NCBI GenBank assembly: GCA_949317995.1
Contig: OX439051.1
Span: 43,155,250-43,219,249 of the forward strand
Length of the DNA: 64,000 bases
Origin: Acholoe squamosa
Taxonomy: Eukaryota; Annelida; Polychaeta; Phyllodocida; Polynoidae
Reading direction: 5' to 3'
Position numbers and translations under genes: made by a program
Shown here: piece by piece, positions 1 through 12,500 of the stretch
Position numbering within the stretch: position 1 is the stretch's first letter
Layout of the letters: each line of letters begins with the position of its first letter
The notes under the pieces: model-generated
What the model was told of the DNA's origin: nothing
The model's database searches: none
Seen by the model: only the letters and a program-made list of their open reading frames with translations

Positions 1-540
1 AGAAAAAAGGAAAATAGAAAGAGAAGAAAAATCAATAACTAGATTAAGAAACAGCAAGAGATAAACAAAGTAACATTCAATTGTGTATACCTTCACGCCT
101 TACTCCTTGAGAAATGAATAGCCTCAGTTATTACTCCAGTATAGCACCTCACCCAGCTCATCCCTACACCCCTGTCCCTCCCTGTCCGTGTTAGTGGGCT
201 CACCCTGAGCTCCTACACCTCCATGCCCCTCGGCCCCGCCCCTCAGAGCTAACATCCGCCTCAGCGCAAGCACACCGCTTGAAAGGCCACCAGGCTTTTT
301 CGGTCGTTTCGACCTCCACCCTTTTTTTTTTTTTTTTTGATTTTTTTTTCGACAGTTTTCGACCACCTGTGAAACCGAGCCCCGGTTTGACCTCGGGAGG
401 GTGACACTAACTGGATATTTTATTATAATTAAAAAAAAAAAAAACTCCCTTGGAGCCTTAATAAGGACCAGGAGTGTGTAAGTTTTTAAGTTTTAAAAGT
501 AGTGATCTCTGTGAAGATTCCCACGCTGACCAGTAACACC
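1..540 (+). other. 5' flank or 5' UTR of the DLK/LZK gene
   Basis: No protein homology is visible. The stretch contains a long T tract near 321-338, an A tract near 430-444 and a C-rich segment at 165-245. It probably includes 5' UTR or promoter for the exon at 541. I see no convincing TATA box or initiator, so the transcription start cannot be placed. Confidence 0.3.
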
Positions 541-590
541 ATGCCGGCTGTGACGTTCTTCATTGATAAACTCAGACTCGCCATCAACAG
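541..590 (+). CDS. Candidate first coding exon of the DLK/LZK gene
   Basis: ATG at 541 opens 16 codons ([16 protein letters not shown]) plus two bases, followed by a strong GTAAGAG donor at 591. Phase 2 fits the acceptor at 6235 exactly, giving a Ser codon across the junction. The peptide has no motif I recognise. Support is the start context, the donor and the matching phase only; another upstream exon could exist. The following intron is 5.6 kb. Confidence 0.55.
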
Positions 591-3500
591 GTAAGAGGAT
601 TAAAATAAGATGGGAGTGGGGCTTGGATATATAATATTGTGGGTTTCTCATTTTGAGGGCCTCCTAGTGTGAACCCCGGGGGGTTGTCCTGATGCATGAA
701 GGCTTTTATGTTTTACCATGACCCTTTGGGCGTTTGATAAATGAGGACAAACATTATATATTAGTCCTGAGATGGTGGAAATACTGATGACCAGGCAGCT
801 AGTGGGGTAGGCTTGATAACACAGTGTACAAAGTCATCATTTTAACCCTCTGTGTGAGGTGAGCAGCTCAGGCTGAGAGCAGGAGTTGATATAATCCCAC
901 CGTGAGCTACTCCACATTGTAAAGTCAGGAGTATTCTGCCTCCTGAATTTAGCAGGTTTCTATAATAATTATACTTATCGATATGAATATCTGGGTATGG
1001 TGTATAAGTATACATGTATGCACCCAAGAAGGAGAGGTCAGTAGAGTATGTGTCATGGTCCACCACCCCCAGGGAACAGATGGGCCTCCCTGGTGAGTGG
1101 GGGCAAAATAAGTTAAGGGGATCCAGCTGGGCGATTTATGAGATGGTGTACATCTCATCCCCTCCCCCTCCTACCTGCAGGTGGGAGGTGGGAATTGCCC
1201 TATTCAGCTATCGGAGATTGGGGATATATTTTTGTGGGTTGTAAAGTTGGTGGTCAGCTAATGGGCAGGGACTCTCCCACAAAAATTGCCCACCAGAAGA
1301 ACCTTTCCTGTCTTCTGGCTCATTATGCACCTGTGCCGGCCATAAAGTTGGGTCCGGGAAACTGAGGGGGAAACCCCTAATTACACCTATTTCATTTAAG
1401 TGTCTGTAAACTTTATAAGCACCCACCGCCGGAACAACCCTTTCCGATTCATGTGCAGGACCTAGTTGCCACCTTTAAATTGGGGGAAGGAAAAGTTGAG
1501 CGAAGGAATATTTTACAATATGGTAATTGTTGTGTACTAAAAGTTGAGGCCCATTGAGGAATGCACATTATATGTTATTAGAACTTATTAGAAGTTATTC
1601 GGAGTCTGTGGAGGGCCATTTAGTGACCCTAAAGGGGATAGTATAATTGCACAAACATTTTATGGTATAAGTGCACGATGACTATAAGATGGAGGAGGTG
1701 CGGGCAGGAGTTGGTGAGGCACACCTGCGGCCCAGGTAATTACATGAGGGTATTGGGTTGTGACAGGAAGCACCCACCTTCCTGGGATAGGGAGGGGGGG
1801 ACCTGGTTATTTGATATTCCCTAGGGGGAATTTAAAGGTCTATTACCTTACTTGCATGTGTATATGTCTGTATGTATTCCCAACCTGTATTTAATGGACA
1901 GTCTCCCCAATCGGAAGCATGATGTTCCGTACCGGGCGGGGAGGTGTGTTTATGACGTAGGTGTGATGCGTGAGGGAGAGACGGAGGTTCCCCCTGCGGG
2001 GGAGTGAACCCCCCTTAAATAAAGCCGTCTAGGCAGAGATAGGGCAGAACTCTTTGGGTTGCCGTCTAGAACAGGACTGAGCTCCTGGGGACCTGAAGGT
2101 GGAGGCTATCTTGGAACTGTATTGGTGACTTTGTCTTATTGATTGAAATAAGATTCAGTTAGTTGGTTGTTGGAAGTTGGAAGTGTTATACTGTATAACA
2201 GTATAATTGCCAGTAGTAAGTTCTATAGAGCCTGAAGGAGGTAATATTAGTATCATATTAAGTGGCAGTCATCAAACCAGGAGGACCGGGCAGTTGAAGT
2301 TATATAAGCAGAGACTGAAATTATCCAAGATTAGATCCAGGAGGATCACTTGTGAAACAGGCTACCTTGTACCAGTATATAGGGTGCCTGATTTTACAAC
2401 ATGGTAAACAGAAGTGACTTCTGAAGACAAGTAAGAAGAAAGAAGAAAAACAAACTTTTAGAAATATACTCTAATACATCATGAGCAAGTTTAGGGATAG
2501 ATCTTTTTTCGAATAAAATTCATGAAGCCCTGGTCTCGTACCATATTCCGGCAAGCCAAACCCAGGGTTCAGGGTGGTACTACTGGTATAAGCCACATCC
2601 AGAGTTCAGGGTGGTACTACTGGTATAAGCCACATCCAGAGTTCAGGGTGGTACTACTGGTATAAGCCACATCCAGAGTTCAGGGTGGTACTACTGGTAT
2701 AAGCCACACCCAGGGTTCAGGGTGGTACTACTGGTATAAGCCAAACCCAGGGTTCAGGGTGGTACTACTGGTATAAGCCACATCCAGAGTTCAGGGTGGT
2801 ACTACTGGTATAAGCCACATCTAGAGTTCAGGGTGGTACTACTGGTATAAGCCACACCCAGGGTTCAGGGTGGTACTACTGGTATAAGGCTTTGAAATGG
2901 TCTATAAGCTGCTGCTTATACATTAGGTTTTAAGTTAGGCATCTTTATACTTTAGTGAATAATTCATTAATAGGAAGTACAGGACTGAAGTAAGAAATGT
3001 CTGATTTCCATGTCAGTATATATAACTAGAAGTAGTTGTGTGTAGAGTGAGGGTGTGAGTGTTTAATACATCCTGTGAGGTGAGCTGCTCAGGAGGTAGG
3101 TAGAAGTAGGCCAGGTGGTGGTGGAGAGGTTCCCAGAACTGGGCGCTGCTTCTAGGCAACTGGGCCAGTGGTGGTATACAGACAGATAGCAGCTGGTGTA
3201 AGTGGTGGTGGGGGGTAGGTGGATCTTGGTGGTGCAGCCCGCCACAGGCAGATAAGATACTGCAAATTCACTCGTAAATTCACTCGCATAAGCCTCACCC
3301 TCGGATAAGCTGCACCCCCGACTTCAGAGGGAGTTATAAGCTGCATCGGTGGCTTAGAAATTGTAGTACTGTTTAGTACTGTTCTATAGTGCCAAATACC
3401 CTCCTATAAGCCGCACACTTCCTTGGGCTGATCCTATGTACTACAGGTTGCATATGGTGAGAGAATTTACAGGGTATGAAGTAGTGATGCTTTAGAAATA

Positions 3501-6500
3501 CAAAATGCTGTTTAAAACCTGAGGGTAAAACCCTGCGTGTAAGACATAGACTTCAGGAGTGACTATTGGGCACACTTGCAGCAGCCTTTCTGTTTTTCCT
3601 GAAGTAACTTGCGTATAAGGCGCACCTGACATTGCAAGAGGCACCCCAACTTATGTTGATTTTTTAGACGCATCCCCCCTCTGAGGTCACATTGAAACTC
3701 TTCTACAGTTTAAAGTCTTCACTCCTGAATCAGCCTTATACGCAAGGGAATTATAGTGCTCGTCTTTATTCATAAAAACCTGCATATAAGCTGCAGTCCT
3801 CTGGGCAGTGTCAAGAAGCGTCTTCATATTGTCCTAGTTAAAGACAGTCTCATTTTAGCGGACTTTCTGTAAGCTACCAGAGACTTCTGATTTTGTCTAC
3901 AGTCTGCGGCTTATACACTGGGTTTTACGGTAATTGCCAGACCCGAGGGGAAAGGGTACTGTACCTAGACCCTGGGTGTGTGTACCAGGGGTGGTGTGGG
4001 GGAGGGGTACTGTACCTAGACCCTGGGTGTGTGTACCAGGGGTGGTGTGGGGGAGGGGTACTGTACCTAGACCCTGGGTTTGTGTACCAGGGGTGGTGTG
4101 GGGGAGGGGTACTGTACCTAGACCCTGGGTGTGTGTACCAGGGGTGGTGTGGGGGAGGGGTACTGTACCTAGACCCTGGGTGTGTGTACCAGGGGTGGTG
4201 TGGGGGAGGGGTACTGTACCTAGACCCTGGGTGTGTGTACCAGGGGTGGTGTGGGGGAGGGGTACTGTACCTAGACCCTGGGTGTGTGTACCAGGGGTGG
4301 TGTGGGGGAGGGGTACTGTACCTAGACCCTGGGTGTGTGTACCAGGGGGTGGTGTGGGGGAGGGGTACTGTACCTAGACCCTGGGTGTGTGTACCAGGGG
4401 TGGTGTGGGGGAGGGGTACTGTACCTAGACCCTGGGTTTGTGTACCAGGGGTGGTGTGGGGGAGGGGTACTGTACCTAGACCCTGGGTTTGTGTACCAGG
4501 GGTGGTGTGGGGGAGGGGTACTGTACCTAGACCCTGGGTGTGTGTACCAGGGGTGGTGTGGGGGAGGGGTACTGTACCTAGACCCTGGGTGTGTGTACCA
4601 GGGGTGGTGTGGGGGAGGGGTACTGTACCTAGACCCTGGGTTTGTGTACCAGGGGTGGTGTGGGGGAGGGGTACTGTACCTAGACCCTGGGTGTGTGTAC
4701 CAGGGGTGGTGTGGGGGAGAGGTACTGTACCTAGACCCTGGGTGTGTGTACCAGGGGTGGTGTGGGGGAGGGGTACTGTACCTAGACCCTGGGTGTGTGT
4801 ACCAGGGGTGGTGTGCAGCTAGACAAACACGATCCACAATAACACACCTGGACACAACCACACCCCCATCACAGCCTCACAGCCACCACCAACCCTACCA
4901 CATGTCACTTACAAGATATGTAAACCAATATGTCACTCACATACACCCTCCTCTCTGTGGACGAGATATCTGAGAAAAAAACAAAAAGATAGAAAACAGT
5001 ATTTAAGTTATATAACTCCCTGCATAACCCCTCAACCTCTCACCCAGCATTCAACTCTACTACGGTAGTTGCCATAGGAAATTTAAGCACTGAATAAGAT
5101 AGCAAAACGAAAGGAATAGATATGAAAACCAATATGTCACTCACATACATTCCCCTCCTTTCTGTGGACGAGATGTCTGAGAAAAACAAAAAAGTTGAAA
5201 AAATAACCCCCCCTCCGCCTAACCTCTCAACCGCACAACCAACATTTGCGAGAAATGATGAAATAAATCCAATATTCACAAACATAACACCGAGATGTTA
5301 CAGTATGAGTATCTAGAATAGGCACGGTGCTCTGTGTATAACCTCACACAGGTTAAACTCTCAGTGTTCAACTCTACTAGAAGCCATAGGAAACTTAGGG
5401 ACTGAATAAGATTTAAAAGCAAAAGGAGAGGAATAGATTAGGAAAGACAGGGGGAAAAGTGAGTAAAACAGTAGATAAAGTTGCTGTTTAAGCAGGATCT
5501 GACAGTTGTTTGGCACACGGCACCAACGTGAAGATCGACTTGGCTGTTTTAAAGGTCAAGCACTTTCTGAGCTGTGGGGAAGGAAAATGCAGCCATGACT
5601 CCCTCAGTAGTATTATGTGGTATTGTTATTACGACACCTCCTAGAGCATTCTATGTTAGATACATTAGACAATAGTAGCAGGACCACAGGACCCTTTATA
5701 ATCCTTCACCTTTATATGCACTGGGCATTTGAAAGTGATGATCTGGTATTGACAAACAAACAAACAAAAAACCGTTAACCTGTAGGAGCTGACCCAGGTT
5801 GTGGATATTTGAGACGTTAGATGTCTCGTTGAAGGCAATGTATCGAAACGTGCACATCCTAAGTTGAAGGAAATTAAAAGAAATGCTATAAGGTAGACAT
5901 TGGGATGGACTTTGAGCGGTTTGATACAGATTTCATGCAATTTCACTTCACCTTTGAACAGGTCTTCTCCAAGTCACTGGTTTGCGTTCAGCCACAGGGT
6001 ACTATAATGTACAGGATGTAATGGTAATGATTAGTGTCACAATGAGTGTGATTAGAGCATTTATCTTACCTGTCTACGTTTGTCATGTATACACACCTGC
6101 TTCTCTCAACTCTTCCTAGGTTATGACGTTTAGATAAAAAGTAATAAGTTATAAGCTGACCTTATATACGAGTTTTTTATACAATGATACATATGACATC
6201 AAATAACAGAAACTCCTGTATTTTGTCTATTGCAGTATGCTATGTCTAGAAAACGAGATAGAGCGTGTCCAGTTGTCACCCACCCGCTCACCAGGGTCCT
6301 CCCGCCCCCCGCCTGCGCCGGTTCCACCTCCGGTACCAACATCGACAAAGTCTGCACCCGCGTCACCTGCGCGTCAAGTCCACGACAGCGCCGTGACAGC
6401 GAGCGTCGACGTCAGTTACCGTGATGGAACGAGCCAGCAGCAGCGGGGGTTCTTTGAGGGACTTCTGGGATGCTTGCGTCCTGTGTGGACCATCATCGGG

Positions 6501-9500
6501 AAAGCTACAACCGCTGAACTAAAACAACAAGGTAGTAAGTGGCACCTTCTGATTTTCCTAAATGTAAACATGACAAGGTCCCCCACACGTCAATTTAGAA
6601 TACCAGGTATATGTTGAAATCAGTTTAAGTTTTGGTTCATGCAGTATTTCACCATGTATATTGTTGAATACCTTGTGTATAAGCCATACCCCAGATTTCC
6701 TGTCTTGTTAATATAAGCCACCAAATGAGCACAGGTTTTATCTGAGCGCAGGGGGTTGGGTCCCCTGAAAACCAAAACTCTCTATGAAAAGATCTGAAGT
6801 AAATGCAGGTCCTATATAAGAACATGGAAAATGATAAGCTCAGGTATGCGTAAAGAATCAATTAAGGTACTTTGTATCCACTAAGTGCCTTATGCTCATG
6901 GACTCGCAGTATACAATATCCAGACTGCCCTCCAGTCCATCGTCATCTATTTAATCAATATGTACAGGCTGTAGCGACAGGTTGTTTGTGGGAGAAATCT
7001 TAATTAAAGACCGTGGATAAATAGCAGTAAAAAGGACAGGCAAGCATATTGTCGTACTACCGTAGTAGGTAGTAATAACAAAAGGCAATAACCTGGATTC
7101 TGGAGGCCTACTGAACTTCTTACACTTATAAAAGTGTTTGTCAAGGTTTCCTGTTATCCGGTTTTGGGCTATTTTAGGCTTTCGTAATTCATAGAAAGGA
7201 CAAGCCAAAAAAAGAAGTGAACAAAAACCGCCCAAAAAAACAACAGAAAACGGAACAAATCATATTGGTCTCAGTTATAATTTCAATTTAGAGTATTTGG
7301 GTCTATAGGTGCTCCCTGAAAGGTTTAGATAAGTTCTAGTTCATTTAGTTTTTGGCAGTAATGTCCGAAAGTAGCATATTCTAAATCAATAGATTAATTT
7401 CTTTTTGGGTGTGGCCTCTTGCTGAAAATCAACTTGAATGGTACTATTTGACAAAGTACAATGTACATGTGTATGCTTTCAATGGACTATCAGCAATTCA
7501 CATCATGACGCAGAAAAAAAAGCATAGTGTTGGCGAGCGGTGAATATTGTACATCATAAAAGTGTGCGAGTAATGGAGTTAACCCTTTAAGGGGCACTGA
7601 TGTTAATGCATCATGATGCACCGTGCCCACCCTCTGCGGATCCATCAACTCGTATGATTAGCATGAGACGTGAATGTAGCCCTGGTGAGTTCTGTGGATC
7701 CATCAACTCGTATGATTAGCATGAGACATGAATGTAGCCCTGGTGAGTTCTGCGGATCCATCAACTCGTATGATTAGCATGAGACATGAATGTAGCCCTG
7801 GTGAGTTCTGCGGATCCATCAACTCGTATGATTAGCATGAGGCATGAATGTAGCCCTGGTGAGTTCTGCGGATCCATCAACTCGTATGATTAGCATGAGA
7901 CATGAATGTAGCCCTGGTGAGTTCTGCGGATCCATCAACTCGTATGATTAGCATGAGGCATGAATGTAGCCCTGGTGAGTTCTGCGGATCCATCAACTCG
8001 TATGATTAGCATGAGGCATGAATGTAGCCCTGGTGAGTTCTGCGGATCCATCAACTCGTATGATTAGCATGAGGCATGAATGTAGCCCTGGTGAGTTCTG
8101 CGGATCCATCAACTCGTATGATTAGCATGAGGCGTGAATGTAGCCCTGGTGAGTTCTGCGGATCCATTAACTCGTATGATTAGCATGAGACGTGAATGTA
8201 GCCCTGGTGAGTTCTGCGGATCCATCAACTCGTATGATTAGCATGAGGCGTGAATGTAGCCCTGGTGAGTTCTGCGGATCCATCAACTCGTATGATTAGC
8301 ATGAGGCATGAATGTAGCCCTGGTGAGTTCTGCGGATCCATCAACTCGTATGATTAGCATGAGGCGTGAATGTAGCCCTGGTGAGTTCTGCGGATCCATC
8401 AACTCGTATGATTAGCATGAGACATGAATGTAGCCCTGGTGAGTTCTGTGGATCCATCAACTCGTATGATTAGCATGAGACGTGAATGTAGCCCTGGTGA
8501 GTTCTGCGGATCCATCAACTCGTATGATTAGCATGAGGCGTGAATGTAGCCCTGGTGAGTTCTGTGGATCCATCAACTCGTATGATTAGCATGAGGCGTG
8601 AATGTAGCCCTGGTGAGTTCTGTGGATCCATCAACTCGTATGATTAGCATGAGACGTGAATGTAGCCCTGGTGAGTTAATCGCCAGGGCTACATTCAAGC
8701 ATCATGACGACCCATGAGCATGATGTATGAATACATCAGTGGCCCTTAAAGGGTTAAAAATCATGTCAGCACCTTAGTTCAATCATGGTGATACCTAATA
8801 TCACAAATATACAGGTATACCTGTGTCCCTATAATTGAGAATTCAACAAGGAGTGGTCAGCCGTAGGACACAGTAGCACAGGACTATCACAAAGACGTGC
8901 TACTAATAACACCAATTTTCATATGGCTATCAATTCAATAATCATTACCTGGAGTTGTCAGAGCCTGGGTATAGGCAGGCGTTGCCATGGGAACACACAT
9001 GATGCCAGTGGTTGGTATTAAAAAGATGGCAGGTTTTTAATAACGGTCCTACCTGTAGAACAGTTTTCAGTGCGACTTGTATTTTTTTGTACATTTAGTG
9101 CGGTGGTGGAGATATAGGAGGTGCTCTGTGAGTCACTCTAAACTCTGCGCGAGAACGTTATGGACACATATCACCACTTGGATGTACTCATATCTAGTGG
9201 GACAATTACACCCTAGGGCCAGATAGGACCCATATTGGGTACTGCTGTTTTCCAGAAAGGATATATTTGGAGTAGTGACAAATATTAAGGCAGGAATTGC
9301 AGGTTACCCAAGCCTAAATATGTTTCTATGGATTAAGTATGCAGGGCTGTGACGGACTGCAAGGAAAGAGAGAAAAATGCGCTTTAGGACAAAGTGATGC
9401 ATAACAAAGCACATAAACCATGGAATTCCTGTGTCCCAGCCATGGTTGGATCTATTAATTATTTTAAATGTATAAAGGGCGCACATGTCTAAAATTAAAT

Positions 9501-12500
9501 GATAGCCAGAACGGTTTCATCAAACTTGCCTTCTGACATTACCTGGAATAGATTGCTGTCGTACAGGCAACCTTACCCACATCATTTTGATGTGTTTGAG
9601 ACTTTAATCTCGTGTTGCTTGTCAGGCCAGGCCTTCTTTGAGTAGACAATACAGGTAGAAGTCGGTTTTACTTGATATTAACCCATGGGGAACGGTCACT
9701 CAGACAACGCGCTCTGCCTGCGCGGCAAGAGTGGCCGCATCCAGATAACAGTGGAGGATGAAGCAGGTAATCTCATGTGTATATTATATAGGGTGACACA
9801 GGTGCTATATATTCTACAATTACCACAAATTCCCCCTTTTATACGCCATTTATACGCGAACCAGAGGCCTACTGTGGCTTACAGAATGTTGCCCAAGTCT
9901 AGGTGCAGTGTATACATGGGTATATAGAGCATCACTTTTCAGCCTGTAGGTGTAGCTAATAACTCAAGGTGCCGCTTATTACGGTAAAACACTTTCTATC
10001 TAACATAAACTACTGCTATAGTGAGCGGATCGTATTAAGAACCAGAGGCACTCGTGTGGCTTTTAGAGAACTCAAGGTGTGGCTTATACGCAGGTATTCA
10101 CTCTATTATAACAATGTGGTTCTATACATTTAAGGCCCAGGTGTGGCTCCTACCCAAAGTCAAGGTGCCGGCTTATAATGTCGGTACAGCTTGTATTTGA
10201 GAAGAGACACCTGAATGTTTTCTTTACTCATTGTGTCTATGTTGATTTACAGATGACTGGGAGATTCCGTTTGAGAACATCTCAGACCTGCAGTGGTTAG
10301 GATCAGGAGCGCAGGGCGCAGTCTTCCTTGGACGCCTCACTGCGGAGCAGGTGGCAGTCAAGAAAGTACGAGACGTTAAAGAAACCGACATTCGACACCT
10401 TCGTAAACTCAACCACCCCAACATTATCAGCTTCAGGTAAGTCGGATCAAAATTAAACTGTACCTCGTTCATAATGGTTACTTATCATGGTCAAATACAA
10501 ATTTACAAAATGCTTAGAATTTGTGAAGATCGACCAAGTACCTGTAGAACATTCCCCTCCCCAAGACATTTATACACAGTGGGCATTTTCGACATGAGCT
10601 GTAAGATAGCTGAACAAGAGATGTGGGGGTGAAATTCTGCATCCTAGTTCGGTAATATTCATGACCTTCACTGCTGAGACTATTTGGGTAGATGATGTGT
10701 ATATGCAGGGAGGATACAGTATACTAAATATTCATGGTATATGTATTCAAATATCACACCTGTATGTTTGTACCCCGTGTAACTGCCTCACCATCGAGTA
10801 CTGTCTCTGAATTATACCTCTTTTCGCCTTACCACCAATTCAAAGTACTTGTGTTTTATTTATCGGGGCGTGTTTATACCTAGACACCTTAATACAGTAT
10901 ACTTTTTTTTTGGTTATTAATAATGTAAATTGTATACCATATTGTCAGGGATGTGATTTCTCCTACATAAGAAGAATTTCCTACACTTTTGGGCCAAAAT
11001 TTCCCCAGATCTAATCAGAAAATGTTATAACACTTATGGAGGCAGGGGTGTCTTTGTTATTTCTGTGCTGATTAAGTCCCAAATTGGCCACCGCTGTGTT
11101 GTTTGATCGATCTTCCTACACAATTGCCAAATTGAAATCACATCCCCGATTATGCTCCTTATTTGTAAGGTGATAAGTATCCAGGCGCCATGTTACTGTA
11201 TTATCATGAGTACTGTGTATGCCTCTTTCTGAGTTATCACTAACTGAGATTGCTCACCTTGTTAACTTGGAAGAGTTATAGGAGCCACCATGGATTAAGA
11301 CATTTTAGACCCCTCAAAATTGGAGCAAAATTCCACATTCATCACCAAATAAAAGGGTATTCCCAGTGTATATTGATGAAGATTTTGTGCTGTAGAAGTA
11401 GCCTGTGATGTATAGATCATAGAGGTATATAATATAGACCAGAATTTGGTTTTATGATAGATAAGGAGATATCAGAGAGATAGTGAAGGCATACCTGTCA
11501 TCACTGTAAGGGGACGCTTCTTTGCTACAATGTTAAAGTATACACATTCCATTTGGAAACCTTTGTTAGGGTAGAGTGACCTTGAGTCGTCCAGGTACCT
11601 TGAGTCGGCCATTTTGCTTGGTTTTGGGCCCAAAATGAATGTGTTAATGAATATATTAGTGGATTCTAAGCTATTTGCACGGATGCTATATGGCAAGATA
11701 TGCTATAAGCTATCTTAGCATCTTTTGAAATGTAAGTCTAGGACCTTCCAGGAGCTCTAGATGACACTAGATTTTAAGAATTATTCTTGAAGTCAGATAT
11801 AGGTTTCCGATGGTTTTCCAGCAACAAAATGATAAATGAGTGATAATGTGATATTGACCAAGTAACAGAGCTAACCTAACTAAAATTGGAAAAAAAACAT
11901 TGCATTCATACTCTGTCAAACATCATTTAACTTGAAATTATTCCTTTTATAGTGTTCAGTATAAAAGCAACAATCTGCTGTATAGAAGTTGACTCGTGGT
12001 ATGATAAGACTGACAAAAGGTGTCTTCGAGCAATACATGTACCTTGAGTCGGCCACTATACAAGTACCTTGAGTCGGCCACTATTGCTTTTTAGTCCAAA
12101 TTGAACTTAGTAGTGACCATTTCATTGGGTTCTAAGTTATTTACACTGCTAGAATATGTTCAGCTCTAGCACCTGCTATCTTTCCATCTTTGGGAAAGTG
12201 AATCTAGCACTATCTATTATTTTTCAACAAAATCAACTATATTCTACCAATTAAGTAGAGAGGTCTTCTGATAGATTGACAGCCACTTTAAAATGACAGA
12301 CAGCTGAAAAATTGGAATAAGTTTGCTATAATCTATGTTTACCCAAGGAATGGTATTAATCAGCATTATAATTAGTAAAATCATTCCGGAAACACTCTGA
12401 CCAAGATCACTCAGCCAGGAATAAATGTTTTCCTTGTTTTGCCTCAAAGGCACACTCTTAACTATGAATTAGTTGAGTCACTTTATGATGTGGCTGACTC

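Larger units (their letters stand above)
591..6235 (+). other. Intron 1 of the DLK/LZK gene
   Basis: A GT-AG intron between the candidate first exon and exon 2. It holds the 37-bp array (2554-2887), the 51-bp array (3955-4815), a 200-bp imperfect duplication (4916-5440), and many short remnants containing the ATAAGCCGCAC-type motif seen in the TIR elements elsewhere (for example near 3400, 3610 and 3905). I see no further coding exon in it. Confidence 0.5.
6532..10252 (+). other. Intron 2 region of the DLK/LZK gene
   Basis: Between exon 2 and kinase exon 3. It contains the TIR-bounded 58-bp array and the alternative first exon at 9685-9766. Near 9960-10170 there are scattered remnants of the ATAAGCCGC/ACGGTA-type repeat. 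The rest, about 6600-7570 and 8760-9660, shows no coding potential or repeat that I can define. Confidence 0.5.

Noticed and set aside
3893..4973. Long reading frames (up to 309 codons) in three frames on both strands
   Set aside because: They are created by a 51-bp tandem repeat whose length is a multiple of three. The frame passes one indel only by switching repeats, and the peptide is purely periodic.
7630..8680. Regular repeats that could suggest a CRISPR-like array
   Set aside because: The 58-bp units are contiguous with no unique spacers, and the window is eukaryotic.
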